Program-made: the position numbers and the translations under genes
Notes under the pieces: generated by a model
What the model saw: only the letters and a program-made list of their open reading frames with translations
Databases searched by the model: none
Told to the model about the DNA's origin: nothing
In this document: positions 36,901 through 48,900 of the stretch, piece by piece
Layout: each line of letters begins with the position of its first letter
Numbering within the stretch: the stretch's first letter is position 1
Assembly (NCBI GenBank): GCA_019096065.1
Contig: JAGUCH010000002.1
Location: 2,926,501-2,990,500 of the forward strand
Direction of reading: 5' to 3'
Length of the DNA: 64,000 nucleotides
From: Paracyclopina nana
Lineage: Eukaryota > Arthropoda > Copepoda > Cyclopoida > Cyclopettidae

Positions 36901-39900
36901 CGAGTCTAACTTTATGTCTATGGATATAAGCCATTGGAGGGTCAAACTTTTTCGCTAGATGGCGCTTTTTGGGCAAGCATATATGGAAAATACGTCGCGC
37001 GCGAAACTTGATCACGAGCTGCAATTTGATTGGCTGATCAGCGGAGCCAAGCAAGAAAAATTTGGTTTCAACAATGAAAAGCTGGGAAATTTGTGTGAGT
37101 TGGATATGGTTTTATGGCTTGAAAGGATGCCATTTTATCCGTAGATTATGTCATATTAATAAAGTTTTTAAGAATTAGGGCACCACAAGCCAAATAGTAG
37201 CCCATTTGTGATCGCCAATGTAGTGCAGCCATGTCAAATGTACTTGCTCAAGTTTCCTAGCTAGATGGCGCTGCGAATCTAGCAACTTTACGCCTTTGGC
37301 TTATAGGAAACCGTAAACGGTAACTTATTTATCCTACCGGCAAGCGGAGGACAAAATAACTACTACAGTTTCGTGATTCAAAAGAAGAATCGTCAGGATT
37401 GATCGAAAGACATGGCTCTGATTTTTGCCTTAATCTATTTAGAGCACTATCCTTATATTCGTCAAATTCAAAACTGGCCTTAAGGCATGCTTGTAGGCAA
37501 GCCAGAGCAACGATCAAAAGTGTGGCCAGATTGGCACTCGAGGTGAAAGTGGCTTTTTCATAAGAGGAAGCTGGCCCCTTCTGACCTTTCATTGAGGTTC
37601 TCATCTAGCAGCTCATATGGTGAACGGGTCAACTACGCTCGCGCACTGATGACACTGATCTCACTGCCATCTAGTGAAGTCAGCTTGACTTTGCCCATTG
37701 ACATGCAACAAATTCAAAATGACTGCTACCTTCAGTTACATCAATATGTAAGAAGCTTTTCAACAAAAAGCATGTGAAACATTCACCTTAATTTCTGCAT
37801 ATCCCTTTGCTCAACAGAAATTGCAATATTCAGTCATTTCATCAAACATGTAGTGGTTTAATGAAAATGACTCTTTTTCAAGAGCTGTCAAGTCTGAAGG
37901 CATAAATGAAAGTTCGCGAGGCTTGGATGTGATTTGTGAGAGCATGAAGAGGACAGAAAAAAAGCCAACAAACATGAGAAATTACATCACTGAACAGGTG
38001 CACTCCAAAAAAGCATCTAGAAAGGACACTTCTACTTTATATGCTGCTACCGAGTCCTGAAAATTCCGAGCTTTAGCATTTAGATCATCAGCCAAGTTTT
38101 TTGACTGCAACTTTGCTCCTCGAGGACGAGACATTTGCTATGGAATATTTCAGTCTCATCATGAACTTCAAATCTTCAGCATGTTCAAAGTAACTAATTT
38201 GAAGGAAAAGTTGAATCACCACAGCTCTCTGGAATGCCTGAAGAGGCCAAAGGTAATGGAACACGTAAAATTTTGTCAATGGCATGTAGGCAAATATCAA
38301 AGATACATTATCTTGGAATTATTCCACAAAAATAGAGTCACATCTAGTCACAATGATCTGCATTCTTGTATCATGCATGTAACAGCAGGTAAGATACCGC
38401 GTTTTATCTACATTCATGCTGAAATCAACTTTTGAAAAATGCACGTTTTTGGCCACAAACTGTGAAGCCCAAAATTCTTCCTTAAAACCTACGGTGATTT
38501 TACAACATTGAAGGACACTATATTTTCCATCCAAATACATTCAAATCCTTTGGTAAATCATTCAAATACTATGATAAAAAATTATACACTTGCTCTACGT
38601 TTTTTATAATGATTTTTAAGTCAAATTCTAATAATGTATAAGCCTGCAAAAAGCACCTAATTTTAATTACAAGACACTTTGTATTTGACCTTTTCCAGCC
38701 AATTAAATAATTTTTCCATTTTGCGATTGCATATCTTGGTGAAGTTGCAAATTGACCTTTATCAATGATTGCAGCTCCGGGCTAGAAAATAATGCATGAC
38801 TAAATCATGATTGTGTTTGCTCAAATAATTTTATCTGACATTCTTGCTGTTTAGGTCCTGATCGACCACCTAGTACTACTGCATGCATTTTCTGCTATGA
38901 GCTCAGTTCGCCCAAGCTTCGACAAACTCGAAAAAGAGGGCGCTAGAAAGCATCCTTTTAACCAAACTGCACCTGCCTAAAAGAGAGTCAACATAAAATA
39001 ATGGAATAAACTCAAAGTGTTGATAAAAAATGACTCAGTGGCGCATAATTGGGAAAATTGCACAAGATTGAGTCATGAAGAAATCCTGATCAACATTCTT
39101 TTATCTACAGCCAGGCTATATGACATTTTAACGTCACAAACAAATGCCTTCACAAACATTTCTCTAAAACTTGAAGATAACATGTGTCACTCCTAAAAGG
39201 AAAGAAAATGCAACTTAGTAGTTCAAGCTTTTTTCAAGTTTTCAGGGTAAAAACATAAAACTTCAAAGGGGGGAACAGGCATGAGGCAAAATTTGAAGCC
39301 ACTTGCAGCGAAGTGAAAAGCAATAGAAATCTCAGGCATACCTGAGCTTAAATTGCTTCAGCGTATTAGCCAGTTAGGCGAACATTTAGCTCCCAAGTTT
39401 GCCACAAATTTTCCATTAAGCAGATTTTGTACTCATTCTAACCCCCTTGAAAAAATAGGAAGACAAAACGGGGAGCCAATATCAACATCACTTGCTGAGA
39501 CTCTCACATAAATCGAAAGCTTATCAAAGTGTCCACACACTTCAAGACCGAGAATTAAGTAGGGAAAAAAGCTCGGATTTCAATCAAGCCTTAAATATAT
39601 ACAGCAAGAGTCAATCCTAGGGTCAAAAATTGCTCCTCACGAGAGAAGATGAGAGCATTATCATCACTTTGTAATCTGAAAGCATGTTTTTGTCATTGTG
39701 TCAGCCTTTGCGTTTGGCAGTGACAGAAACATGTTGAAAATTGTAGTTTTCACTTGGAAAATGGAATTTAGACAGACATCTTCTCGAGCAAAATGAGCAA
39801 GGCGTGAAAGTTTTTGCTGCGGGTCACTGTTGGAAATCTAAGCACTCTTATCAGCCTGTTTGCTCTGCAATCTTCTATTCCCTGCCTGGCTGCAATGAAT

Positions 39901-42900
39901 GCTATTAGCAACAAAAGCAAAGACAAAAAAAGGTTGCAAAACTCACTGACTATTTCTATGCTCTAATAATGGATGAACTTATGCAGAATTGAAGAGCTTT
40001 CCCACTTAAAAAAACCACATGAAATATATAAGAGGAGAGCTTGCCAATATGGCAAAAAGAACTGCAATTAGCAAGGGAAGAGGGAATTTGTCAACAAATT
40101 AGTTTTGACATAAGAGCAACTTTGTCCTAAAATCAAAATGAGGAAAGTTGTTGAGAACAGCTCAATCTTCGTCTTTCACTCAAAGCTAGTTGAGAAGCAT
40201 CTTTCTTGAAGTCAACATGTCACAGAAGAACAAAGATGCTTTCAAGGAAAAGAACCAGGTTAATAGCTTTTAAAACTTAAAAGTTTCTCAAAACAAATTT
40301 CACAAATATGGCTATTGTCTTAGGATTCAGCAAGGCAGGCTTTAGTTCAAAGCATTGCAGCAAATATTTATGAAAGCCTCAGGCAAAACGGCGACATCAA
40401 TCAAGTCTTCAATTCAGTGCTCAAAAAAGACAGCAAAATGGAAGCTGTGAAGAATTTGGCAGAGTCCATTAAAAACTCATTGGTACTCAGAGGAGGAGGT
40501 AAAATAATAGCTAGGTAGAGACAAACCAATTGATGTAAGAATTTGATCAAAGCTAAAGATCCAAAGAAAGAGGATAGAGGAGATTCTGGATTGTATTCTG
40601 AAGGTTCTCAGAATAACTGCGAGTTTATTTATGCTTCCAACATTCACGTGGAAAACAAACACTTTCAAGGAACAAATCAAAGCTTTGAAGACACCTATGA
40701 AGAATTTACCTCCAGTTTGCCATTACCAGTAGCTGAACTAAACACAGTAAGCAACTGAGAAAAATACTATGATGATTAATTCTTTTGAAGGCAATATTCT
40801 CCTTAATTTTTGGCAGAACTCAAAAAAGAGACAGAGTTGTGAGTCTACTCATCTGAGTGAAATAGAAGATCAACATCAAGCCTCACAAGCTTTTGATCAA
40901 CTCTATGAGAACATGAAAAGGAATGGGGAAATTCAAGGTAACAAAAAAAATAATCTTTATGAGGAACCTTGAAGACATAAAAAGTCAAGGTAACATGATT
41001 GGCACAAAAACAGCAAGGCAGGTGTCCACAACGTATTGTAGCAAAGCCTCTAATTGCTTACTCTTTTTTTCCCAAAAAGACATTGAGGAAGAGAAATTTG
41101 GGTCATCTTTAATTGGTTTGGACAGGGACAAAAAGCCAATAAGAGACATGCAGGAAAAAGGGCAAAAATGTGATTTACCACCACTAGAAGATCCTAGTTT
41201 CATTTTAACAAGCCCAGATTTCCCAAGGAAAAAGCTGGAAGCTAGTTTAAGTACAGCACAGCAAGGAAAGCTATAAAAGAGCTTTGAAAGTTTTTTGTTG
41301 TCTGTCTTAGGTCCAAAATTAAATGAGAGCATAGAGCAAGATCCAGAATTGGCCAGGGAAGTGATTACAAGCAAGTTGAGAAATGTTGTCTCCGAACAGA
41401 AAACACATGATCTGGTATGTGAAGCTTGAAAAGCTTAAAACTTAAAATGCCAGACAAGGCTCATGAGAGATTTTAACTAAGCATGACAATATTCCTATTC
41501 AGGTCAACAAAAGTGCTTCCCATTTTGAAGAGTTGAAAGTAAAGCAAAAAGAGCAGCTGGGAAAGTTTCATGAAAAACTCATGCAAGAACTGGAGCTAGA
41601 ACAATTTAGAAGCTCCAGCACCAGTAAAAAGGAAGGAAAAAATCAGGCCAAAAAATTCATCACTGCAGATTGCATTCAAGATAGTCCTGTTTCAACAGTC
41701 ACTTATGACCCCTTGCATCAAAGCCCCATTCCAAAGAAGAGGCATGAAAGTGGTAAATTAGGAAGTCATTAGCTTCATAAGTTTTGGTTATTCTAAGCTA
41801 TTTTTTAGAAAGTCAAACTGCACCAACAACTCCAGTTATGGCTAGAAGAGCTAGTTTAGAGCCACCTGCAGCAATATCATCAAGCAGCAATTTCAATGCT
41901 AGGTTCAGCTCTTTGCCAAGAAGATACAACTCCATGAAGCAACTCAACAGTGAGAGCTATATGAACAAAAGTGATTTTTGGTCCGGCTCATTACCAAGGC
42001 AAGCAAGGAGAAAGGTCCAGTTTGAATTGGATAAGCCCAATTTAGACAATCCACCTGCAAGACCTCCACCTCCAACACCTTTAAGACAAGCCTCACTAAA
42101 GGTGTTCAACTATCAAAAGCCCAGCATCTATGATCATGACAATGAAGACCAGTACAAAGTTGATCTTGGACTAGCTCATAAAGATCCATGGGTGGAGTTG
42201 TATGGCAAAGCAGTGCTGGACAACTCTTTGCAAGACAGAATTGAAGCCAGGAAAGTCAAGAGCCTCTATTCATCCCCAGTTCAGCAAAGCGTTCAAGCAC
42301 ATGACCAAGAAAGATTGGTAACACCATCAAATCAATGAGCAAACTTTATTCTCAATTTTGTAATTCATACTTACCCAGCATGAGCATCAATTGGTGAGAG
42401 ACATTGTTCTCAAAGTCCTCAGGTCCCAGGGTATACCAAATCCGTCCAATGAAGTAATAGATAATGCCATCATGGAACATTTATCGCCAAAGGTTGAAAA
42501 TAATTCATATGTTGTAAAAAAAATCTTTCTTAACATGATAGGCATAACATTGGTCAATTTAAAACAAAATTGGAAGGATTGAGTGAACGAACCTTTTATT
42601 GTAACAGACAGAACCTTGAAAAGGACTCAAGTATTAATGTTGCCATAGGGACTAATAATAGCTTATGAGTGTTTATGCATACTTTTCAAATTCCAGGTAT
42701 TCGTGGGCAGTGCTTCAGAGGGCCTGTTAATGCCTGGAGACCGAGTGGTGAGCATCAATCACCAGGATGCCTCGAAATTGACCCATTTAGAAGCCCAAAA
42801 TCTCATGAAGTATTCCGGAACTTCAGCTAAAATTGACGTAGCAAGGTAAACCGGAATTTTTTTAAACTTTAAGATCTATTTGGTAAGATGCAAAGTTGTA

Positions 42901-44558
42901 TTAGGCCAGGCATCCATAGTAATTATGGATTTTATCCTCACCAAGAGAATTATGAGCTTCAAGAACGAGACTTCGAAGTGGCCAAAGTCCACAGCCAGGT
43001 ACAAAAAGGTTTTGCTCTCAACAAATGACCTATTTTACTGAATGCTAAAACTACAGCCATACAGGACCAAGCCATTAGTCTCACCAACTGCTAAGCCATT
43101 GCCAAAAACGCAAATGGGGAAAGATAGGACATGCCCATTAACTGTAAAAACCCAATTCAGCCCCAATGCTCCAAAATGCCCCATGCTTAAGACCCAAGAG
43201 GCAGCCCAAGTTGTCTCTGACGCTTTGAGCCTCAAACAGGTTACAAAAAATGTATTGAACCACCAAAGCCAAACCTAATTCGAGTTCTTTTCCAACTAAT
43301 TGCATGTGAAACTAATTGCATGTGATTTTTAACTTATTTAGCCTGCTCTACTCTAATGTACGGCCTTGTTTTTAGCCTTTCCGGACAATGCCTTTGGTGA
43401 CTCCGGCTCCAAAAACGATGAACGACTTTACCAAAAATAGGCAACAAGGAAGACCAGAAATGGTATAAAATAATTAGGGAAACTCAAAGCCTTTAAACAA
43501 TAAATAATATTTACAAGGTCCATCAGCAACCCTTGTCTCCCACATTTGGACAACAGCCAGTTAAAACAGTGAATATTGGCGGCGTTCAGAAACAAATCGT
43601 TTCCGGACAGTTCAATTCTCCCCTGAATTTGTACTCGGACGAAGCCATCGCTGAGTCAGCCTTGACAAATCAGCAACTGCTCCGGTCCAAGTAAAGAAAA
43701 ATTGTATTTTACAAATGTAATTTGATCAATTTGCTTACTTTCAAGCACTCCAACACTTAGCCAGATTCAAAATCAACACCATCCTGGATACGTTCCAAGT
43801 GCTAAGCCACATTTGCCCACGCCCAAAGATGCCACCTTTTCAAGGCCTCAAGTCTCAGAGACTTTTAAGGTATATGAAAAAAAATATTTGTCCTACCTTC
43901 AAATTCACCCGGAATCGAAGGTTGATGCACCAGCCCGTAATAGTTTTGTAGCTTAAAAATCCTTTTCTCCATGACATTTTCACGGATGGTCGAGATTTTT
44001 CCCGATTTTGCCCTGAAAAGTCGAACAGTGTCGCCAATCGGGAAGAATTTTCAAAAATTGTAAAAATTTGACTTACCTCACACACAAAAAACTAAGAATA
44101 TTCCACAATTATGAGGTAAAAGTTGAAAAAATCCGAATTCCGAACGACGCGAGAACACCTCGTTTTTTGTTGTTGTTATGAATTGCAAAAATTCGTTAAA
44201 GCTCAGCTAGTTCCAGTGTTACCAGACGCGTAACGCAAAAAGCGGTCAAAAAATGCAGTAAAGTGCCACAATGAAAAACTAATTCATTTCTATTTAGATT
44301 ATTTTGGAATCCGAAATGGACAAAGCAAGAGACCACCATGGGATGGTCAGCCACGAGTTTCCCAAAGAAAAGCAAACTTCAAGACCCAACTCGGTGATGT
44401 CAAACAAATCAACTCAAGATGTGAGTTTGCGTTTTTTCTTCAAAAAAGTTAATAACTTTTAATTTTCTTTACAGCCTTTCATGATCCAGAATAATATCAA
44501 TCAAAGCACATCTTTCAAGAGATTAATGTATTCTGTCTTGGGAGAAGGTGATCTTTGA
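33976..44558 (+). CDS. Zasp66: Zasp66-like PDZ and ZM-motif muscle protein
   Basis: Nine exons in phase: 33976-34092, 42697-42845, 42905-42998, 43057-43239, 43376-43462, 43518-43690, 43761-43869, 44298-44420, 44475-44558 (372 residues). The first two exons rebuild one PDZ domain: SPWGFRLKGGIDVDGG plus GLLMPGDRVVSINHQDASKL. Downstream are two proline-rich segments that resemble each other (PYRTKPLVSPTAKP in exon 4, PFRTMPLVTPAPKT in exon 5), then the ZM-type FNSPLNLYSDEAIAES, and a C-terminal SFKRLMYSVLGE. This is the Zasp/Alp-Enigma layout without LIM domains, as in arthropod Zasp66, which binds alpha-actinin at Z-discs. The 8.6-kb first intron splits the PDZ domain and houses a fold-back transposon, a mucin gene and an unrelated multi-exon gene. 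The structure is secure; the precise orthology is inferred. Confidence 0.85.
34689..35211. mobile_element. Fold-back transposon with 9-bp target duplication CTTGAAGGG
   Basis: 523 bp. Direct repeat CTTGAAGGG flanks it (34680-34688 and 35212-35220). The left end reads GCTCTACTGGGTAAAGGC, the right end reversed GGGTATACTGCCTAAAGGC. The two arms (about 110 bases each) share GGCAAAGGCATTATGATTAA and AAAGGCTCCCTGATAAAAAG almost exactly, in opposite orientation. The arms are made of loosely repeated words (AAAGGCA, GGGCAAAGGC). The spacer of about 300 bases is AT-rich and non-coding. A 9-bp duplication fits Mutator-type transposition. It lies in the Zasp66-like intron, just upstream of the mucin at 35366. 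Confidence 0.8.
35308..35316 (+). promoter_or_regulatory. TATA box of the 35.4-kb mucin gene
   Basis: TATAAAAGG stands 58 bases before the ATG at 35366, so transcription should start near 35335-35340. It is a strong consensus and shows the nested gene has its own promoter. It begins about 90 bases downstream of the fold-back element's right target duplication. Confidence 0.7.
35366..36232 (+). CDS. Mucin-like protein with 30 identical TTTIG repeats
   Basis: Single exon, 288 residues. The signal peptide MRTLQYFVVWLSFAAVFQVEG is followed by about 30 residues of unique basic sequence (HAKSYKPKPRIFEV), a Ser/Thr-rich region, 30 perfect copies of a 5-residue unit (T-T-T-I-G), a second Ser/Thr stretch, and a hydrophobic tail (AASIIVVTMMALLAA) after NESN, like a GPI signal. 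O-glycosylation on every repeat is expected. It has its own TATA box and an AATAAA near 36279. It is nested in the Zasp66-like intron on the same strand. Long open frames on the other frames are artefacts of the repeat. Confidence 0.8.
   Translation: MRTLQYFVVWLSFAAVFQVEGASLHAKSYKPKPRIFEVSIDQNSTATTTDQSSPSTSPQTTTTTTPTATSAESTTTSTTKSTSTTTNNETTNNETTTIGTTTIGTTTIGTTTIGTTTIGTTTIGTTTIGTTTIGTTTIGTTTIGTTTIGTTTIGTTTIGTTTIGTTTIGTTTIGTTTIGTTTIGTTTIGTTTIGTTTIGTTTIGTTTIGTTTIGTTTIGTTTIGTTTIGTTTIGTTTIGTTTIGTTKTTTSAVTTKTSTASTQSSTSNESNINAASIIVVTMMALLAA
35648..36097 (+). repeat. Coding minisatellite, 30 perfect copies of 15 bp
   Basis: ACAACCACAATTGGG is repeated 30 times without a single substitution over 450 bases. 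Such uniformity, including third codon positions, means recent expansion or ongoing homogenisation. Copy number is probably variable between individuals and may be mis-assembled. Confidence 0.95.
36300..40216. other. Intronic stretch without recognised gene
   Basis: Part of the large Zasp66-like intron. Short frames at 37329-37777 and 38088-38540 have no recognised domain or convincing splice partners. No repeat array seen. Confidence 0.4.
40217..42668 (+). CDS. Unrecognised multi-exon protein nested in the Zasp66-like intron
   Basis: Ten exons keep phase: 40217-40258, 40324-40498, 40553-40746, 40817-40937, 41080-41250, 41311-41414, 41503-41752, 41809-42317, 42379-42492, 42612-42668 (about 578 residues). 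No signal peptide or membrane segment, so it is intracellular. The N-terminal part has a helix-rich block (ALVQSIAANIYESLRQNGD), the middle a charged possible coiled coil (VKQKEQLGKFHEKLMQELEL). A Ser/Arg-rich region with LPRRYNSMKQLNSES and SGSLPRQARRK follows, then a poly-Pro patch (ARPPPPTPLRQ) that could bind SH3 or WW domains. A final helix (VRDIVLKVLRSQGIPNPSNE) resembles short N- or C-terminal dimer motifs of centrosomal/ciliary proteins, but I cannot name it. The last two junctions are less certain. Exon 9 is also in phase with the second PDZ exon at 42697, but that would give half a PDZ domain. Confidence 0.7.
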
Positions 44559-44738
44559 AGAAACAAAAAGCTTTTTTTGCTATACTATTATAAACTTACT
44601 TCAACTGCATGTGTTATTACAGTGAAACAGAAGCACAAGCAATTATCATACTATAATAATCCAATTATTGTTATTCTTCATTTTGATCCTTGCAAAATAT
44701 ATGCATAATTATTGTTATTGATATGGCAGCAGTGTTTT

Positions 44739-45988
44739 TCATCTGGTAATGTCTTTGCCACGCACTTGGCTTCTGGCACTATCAATTCTTTTTTCAAGGG
44801 ATTTCTTGAAATCTCCAAATCCTCCTCCAAAGCCGTGACCTCCACCAAAGCCTCCGAAGCCTCCTCCGAAGCCTCCAAAGCCTCCAAAACCTCCATGGCC
44901 TTTTCCAAAGCCCCCACCATGTCCATGGTCATCATATCCTCCATGATGGTCATCACCGTGATGGTCATCATATCCTCCGTGATGGTCATCGTAGCCTCCA
45001 TGGTGGTCATCATAGCCTCCATGGTGGTCATCATATCCCCCATGATGATCATCTTTGTAGTCACATACTTTATGTGGGACTTTTTTTGGCACCTGAAAAA
45101 CGCAAAAGTTAAGCTCAGCTAACCAAGACATGTTAAAAAAGGATTTTGTTCAAGTTGTTCAGCCAACTTTTAGAAGGAGCAAGAAGTCTAATTTTTAGGC
45201 ATACCTTCTTGGGAACTTTAACTGGAACGTCTTTGCAATGCTCCTTAGGGATGTCTTTGCACACCTTTCGTGGCACTTGGTGGGGTACTTTGATTGGTAC
45301 ATCATGGCATTCAGTTTTGGGTATTTTGGTGCACTCCTCCTTGCCAACTTTCTTGGGTACTTCATGGCAGTATTCTTTGGGCACTTGAAAACAGTGCTTC
45401 TTTGGTATTTTCTTGGGAATCTGGAATGAGCAATGATGAGAAGAAATTAAAATTACCAGGCCAGAGTAAAAAATGGTATACCTTCTTGGGTACATCATGA
45501 CAGTGATGCACTGGCTTTTTGCTGCATTTGTAGTCTTTGTGGTATCCATAGCCAACCTCATGGCACTCTTCTTTGTAAGAAGTGGAACATTTCTTCTCAT
45601 ATGTGGTTTCATAAATTGTCTCATAGGATGTATCACACTAAAAAAGAAGACTTTATATATAAGATATTTGAGGGAAGAAATAATCATTCACCTTGTGTTC
45701 ATAAGAGTACTTGCATTTCTTCTCGTAAATTGTATGGTACACATGCTTACATTTCGGTATGTAGTGTGTATTACACTTCTTGTCATACTTGGTGGAGTAA
45801 GTGGTATCATAGACTGTGTCACATTTCTTGTCATATTCAGTGTAGCATTCCTTCTTGAAAGTGGTGTCATACACTGTTTCATAGATGGTTTTGTATGTGG
45901 TGTGACATTTCGGCTTGTGGTAGCCGTAGTCACCCAAAATCTGCTCCAAATTCACCAGAATTATGCAATACAAATATAGTGCCCTCAT
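44739..45988 (-). CDS. Extracellular structural protein: Cys/Tyr repeats, VPKK repeats, Gly-rich tail
   Basis: Four exons in phase 0: 45692-45988, 45482-45637, 45205-45420, 44739-45092 (340 residues). Signal peptide MRALYLYCIILVNLEQILG. The first block has repeats of YDTTY(E/S)TxYxKKC type, with regularly spaced single Cys. The second block alternates VPKK and Cys-His units (HCFQVPKEYCHEVPKKVGKE). The last exon carries five or so GGYDDHH repeats, a Gly-Phe-rich region and a charged end (SLEKRIDSARSQVRGKDITR). This composite is typical of arthropod, especially crustacean, secreted cuticle or adhesive-type proteins. Spaced Cys suggest disulfide cross-links, and His-Asp repeats may bind metal. 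Function is inferred from composition only. Confidence 0.75.
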
Positions 45989-48900
45989 TTTCCAATATCT
46001 GCAAAGTTAAAGTGCTACTAGAGACAGAAGGGATTTTTCAAAAAAAAAAAAATTCTAGCCTCATCGTCAATCTCCATAAAAATTTCGATTTTGTACACTT
46101 ACCAAATATCACAGGTCAATAAATCAAAATGTGAAGTACATTCCTCACTGACTAGAAACCAGATAATGCACTTTATTATTTGTGAATTACCACGTGTCGC
46201 GTCTGCTGTGTGTGTGGAACGACTGCCATAAATAAGAGATCTCAATGGTTCTATAAAGTAGTGGCACACTGGGACAGCAAGACAAAAAAAGTTCACTCAT
46301 TTATAAGAAACTAAGCAATTGCTGCAATTTCACCCCAAAGTGCATCTGAACTACAAATCATGGTTTAAAAGGTTGAAAAATGCATATGTTGTTGCACTTA
46401 ATGAAAAAAGTGATCAAACATTTCCCTTGCACAGTAAGTTGGCAATTAAACGCGTAGGCTTCGATATAAGACCAATTTTTGGCATATTTTCAATTAAAAA
46501 AAAATCTTTTTTGGCTTCTTGGTTAGATGAGAAAATGGCTCTATTAAGACATTTAGCTGCCATGAGATTTGAGGGAATGATTGAATCTGTATCATCTGAT
46601 TCAAGGCCAAGCTTTAGGACAGATGGATGGTATCAGGGTCTAAGGTGAGATTTGTATTAAGAAAAGATAAGGAGCCATTTTGTAAAATCTCATCAAATGT
46701 GTCAGCAATTCTGCCTGCTGCATTTCTCTGTTGATGCACAATGTGACGCACAGCATCGAAAAAGAGACAAGGTTGAATTTAGCGTTCTTTTTGCAGCCGA
46801 AATTGAAGCATTTTTTCCAGTCTGCAATCCAACTGTTGTCCTGTTTGGCCGTACAATTTTCAAAAATGACCTTTGAGGGGAAATTCACGCGCTTTAAATT
46901 GCTGTTCTGGCCTACGGAGAAAAGCGATCGCCTGAAGATTTCCGAACTGCTATGGTAAACACATTAAGCCACTGGCTCAGTGCAGAACAAAAATCAATGG
47001 ATCCCAAATGTTAATTGCTAAATGTAAGCGTGATACACGAGTGACAAGCTTGGTTTCTTTTCCGGGAAAATGACTGTGCTAAAACTGATATTAAACCGCA
47101 TTTGAACTTTAATAGTCAGTTTCCGGAAACTCAAAATGACACTTTTACCCTTAACCTCAGTGATAATAAGACTAAGCTTCCAAGTGACATCGATTCGAAA
47201 ATTTGCACCAATTATTTTGGCCACCGTTGAACTTGAAGCAATTTCATTCCATTATTTGAAAATGCCAAAATTGACTGGTATTTGAGGGCACCAATTTGCT
47301 TTTTTCAAAAAGAAACTTCGTGACAATTTGGAAATGGCTTTGTCATGAAATTCCTTCCCTTTCGGCTAAGTTTAGCTCCAATAATAAGGGATGATGTAAA
47401 ATAGCCATCAGTTTTATAGGTGTACCCTTGAAGTGCTCTTTAACAGGTGGTGGGTCAAAACTGTTCTATGATTTCACAATAATTTTTCTGTCCAAGGCCA
47501 GTTTTATTTTTGACAAATTGGACAATATCTCAAACTTGACAGGAATCTTTTGATGCCATCAACACCAGATAAAAGCCGATTTGGCTTAATATGGCGTGTG
47601 TTGCAGAAGACAACATAAGGCTTTTCATAGAGTTTAATTGCATCTTATTATTTGCAATTTACTTCAAGGCAGTCATAATTAACTGGCATTTCAACGAGAA
47701 ATAACTCTTGACTGGATTTTAGCATGCTTTTGCGTATTTTGGCAAAATATGAGTTTAGTGCCTATTGTCAAAGCCTAGAAGATTTGGCAATTTTCTCAAA
47801 TTGCAGAGTTTCTCTGCAGCACAAAATCCACGAATTTTGAAGCTAGTTGAAACTAAAAGGTTGCGTGATATCCCATGATATGGTTTCGTTGCTAGCTGGA
47901 GCTTTAAATTCATGCAAGATGACTAAGAAAATAGAGTGGTAATTAATTGAGTCTGCTTTTTTATCTTGTAGGAAGTGTAGTGTACTACTCAATTATTTTT
48001 GTTAAATTCATTTCTCCATTGCTCCGAGGAATGCTAATAACAGATGTATTTTGCAGATTGCATGTGTAGTCCCGTGTTGTATTATTTCTCAAGGAAACAC
48101 AAGCATTAATTCAATATTACACTAATTTTCACAAATGAATAGTAATTTCGAGATGAGCAAAAAGCCAAGTCCTGACTTAGAGGAAAATGTAATAGAATAT
48201 GTAACTAAGAAGTAGAAATGTACATGACCTTTTTATTGCAAATTCAGATGTTTTGCGTACTCTTGCATGTACCCACCCTTTATATTTTGTAGAACCGGCT
48301 TGTGAGAGTCACTGCTTGAACGCATGGGCACAACGTACTATAAAAATTGCTTTCCTGTCTGACAAGTTGAACTGACTTGAAAGTTTGTTGCTACCTAAGT
48401 AAACATAATCATTTATTTAAAATGCTAAACCTTTGAGAAATTAGCATCTTTTTCAAAGTCTCCCAAGCCAGTTTTTTTTTGCTCTAACAACACATTAGAA
48501 ACAAAAGTTTGAATGCAAGTGGTCAAACAAGTTTTTTCTGAGCTTAGCTGATAATTGAACAAAATCTTCATGTCACCGCAACTGCAATGGCTAAAAAAAA
48601 CTGACGAGGCATATCTTAACTTTTCATTCGGGTATTTTGGATGCAGCAAAACAAGTCTGCAATGTCCCAAAGTACAACTAAGCAAAGTTGCTTTTCTATT
48701 TCATCCAATTATCTTAGATCAAGTTCTAAGATGACCTTGCGCGAGCGCGCGCACGTGTCACGACCGGCCCGCAGAAGAATGTAAACAAAACACACTGCCT
48801 CGCATTTTGAAAGCAGCGTTCTTAATTAATTTTTAACATTTGAAAGAATAGAAAATTACAAATACAAGCTTCAAAATGTCAATCTGGAATGTGAAAATGT

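Noticed and set aside
44678..45122. Met/Thr-rich and Ser/Lys-rich frames at the Gly-rich exon
   Set aside because: Shadows of the structural protein exon in other frames.
46319..46648. 110-codon frame ending near a GTGAGA donor
   Set aside because: No recognised domain, no in-phase partner exon and no promoter; kept only as a remote possibility.
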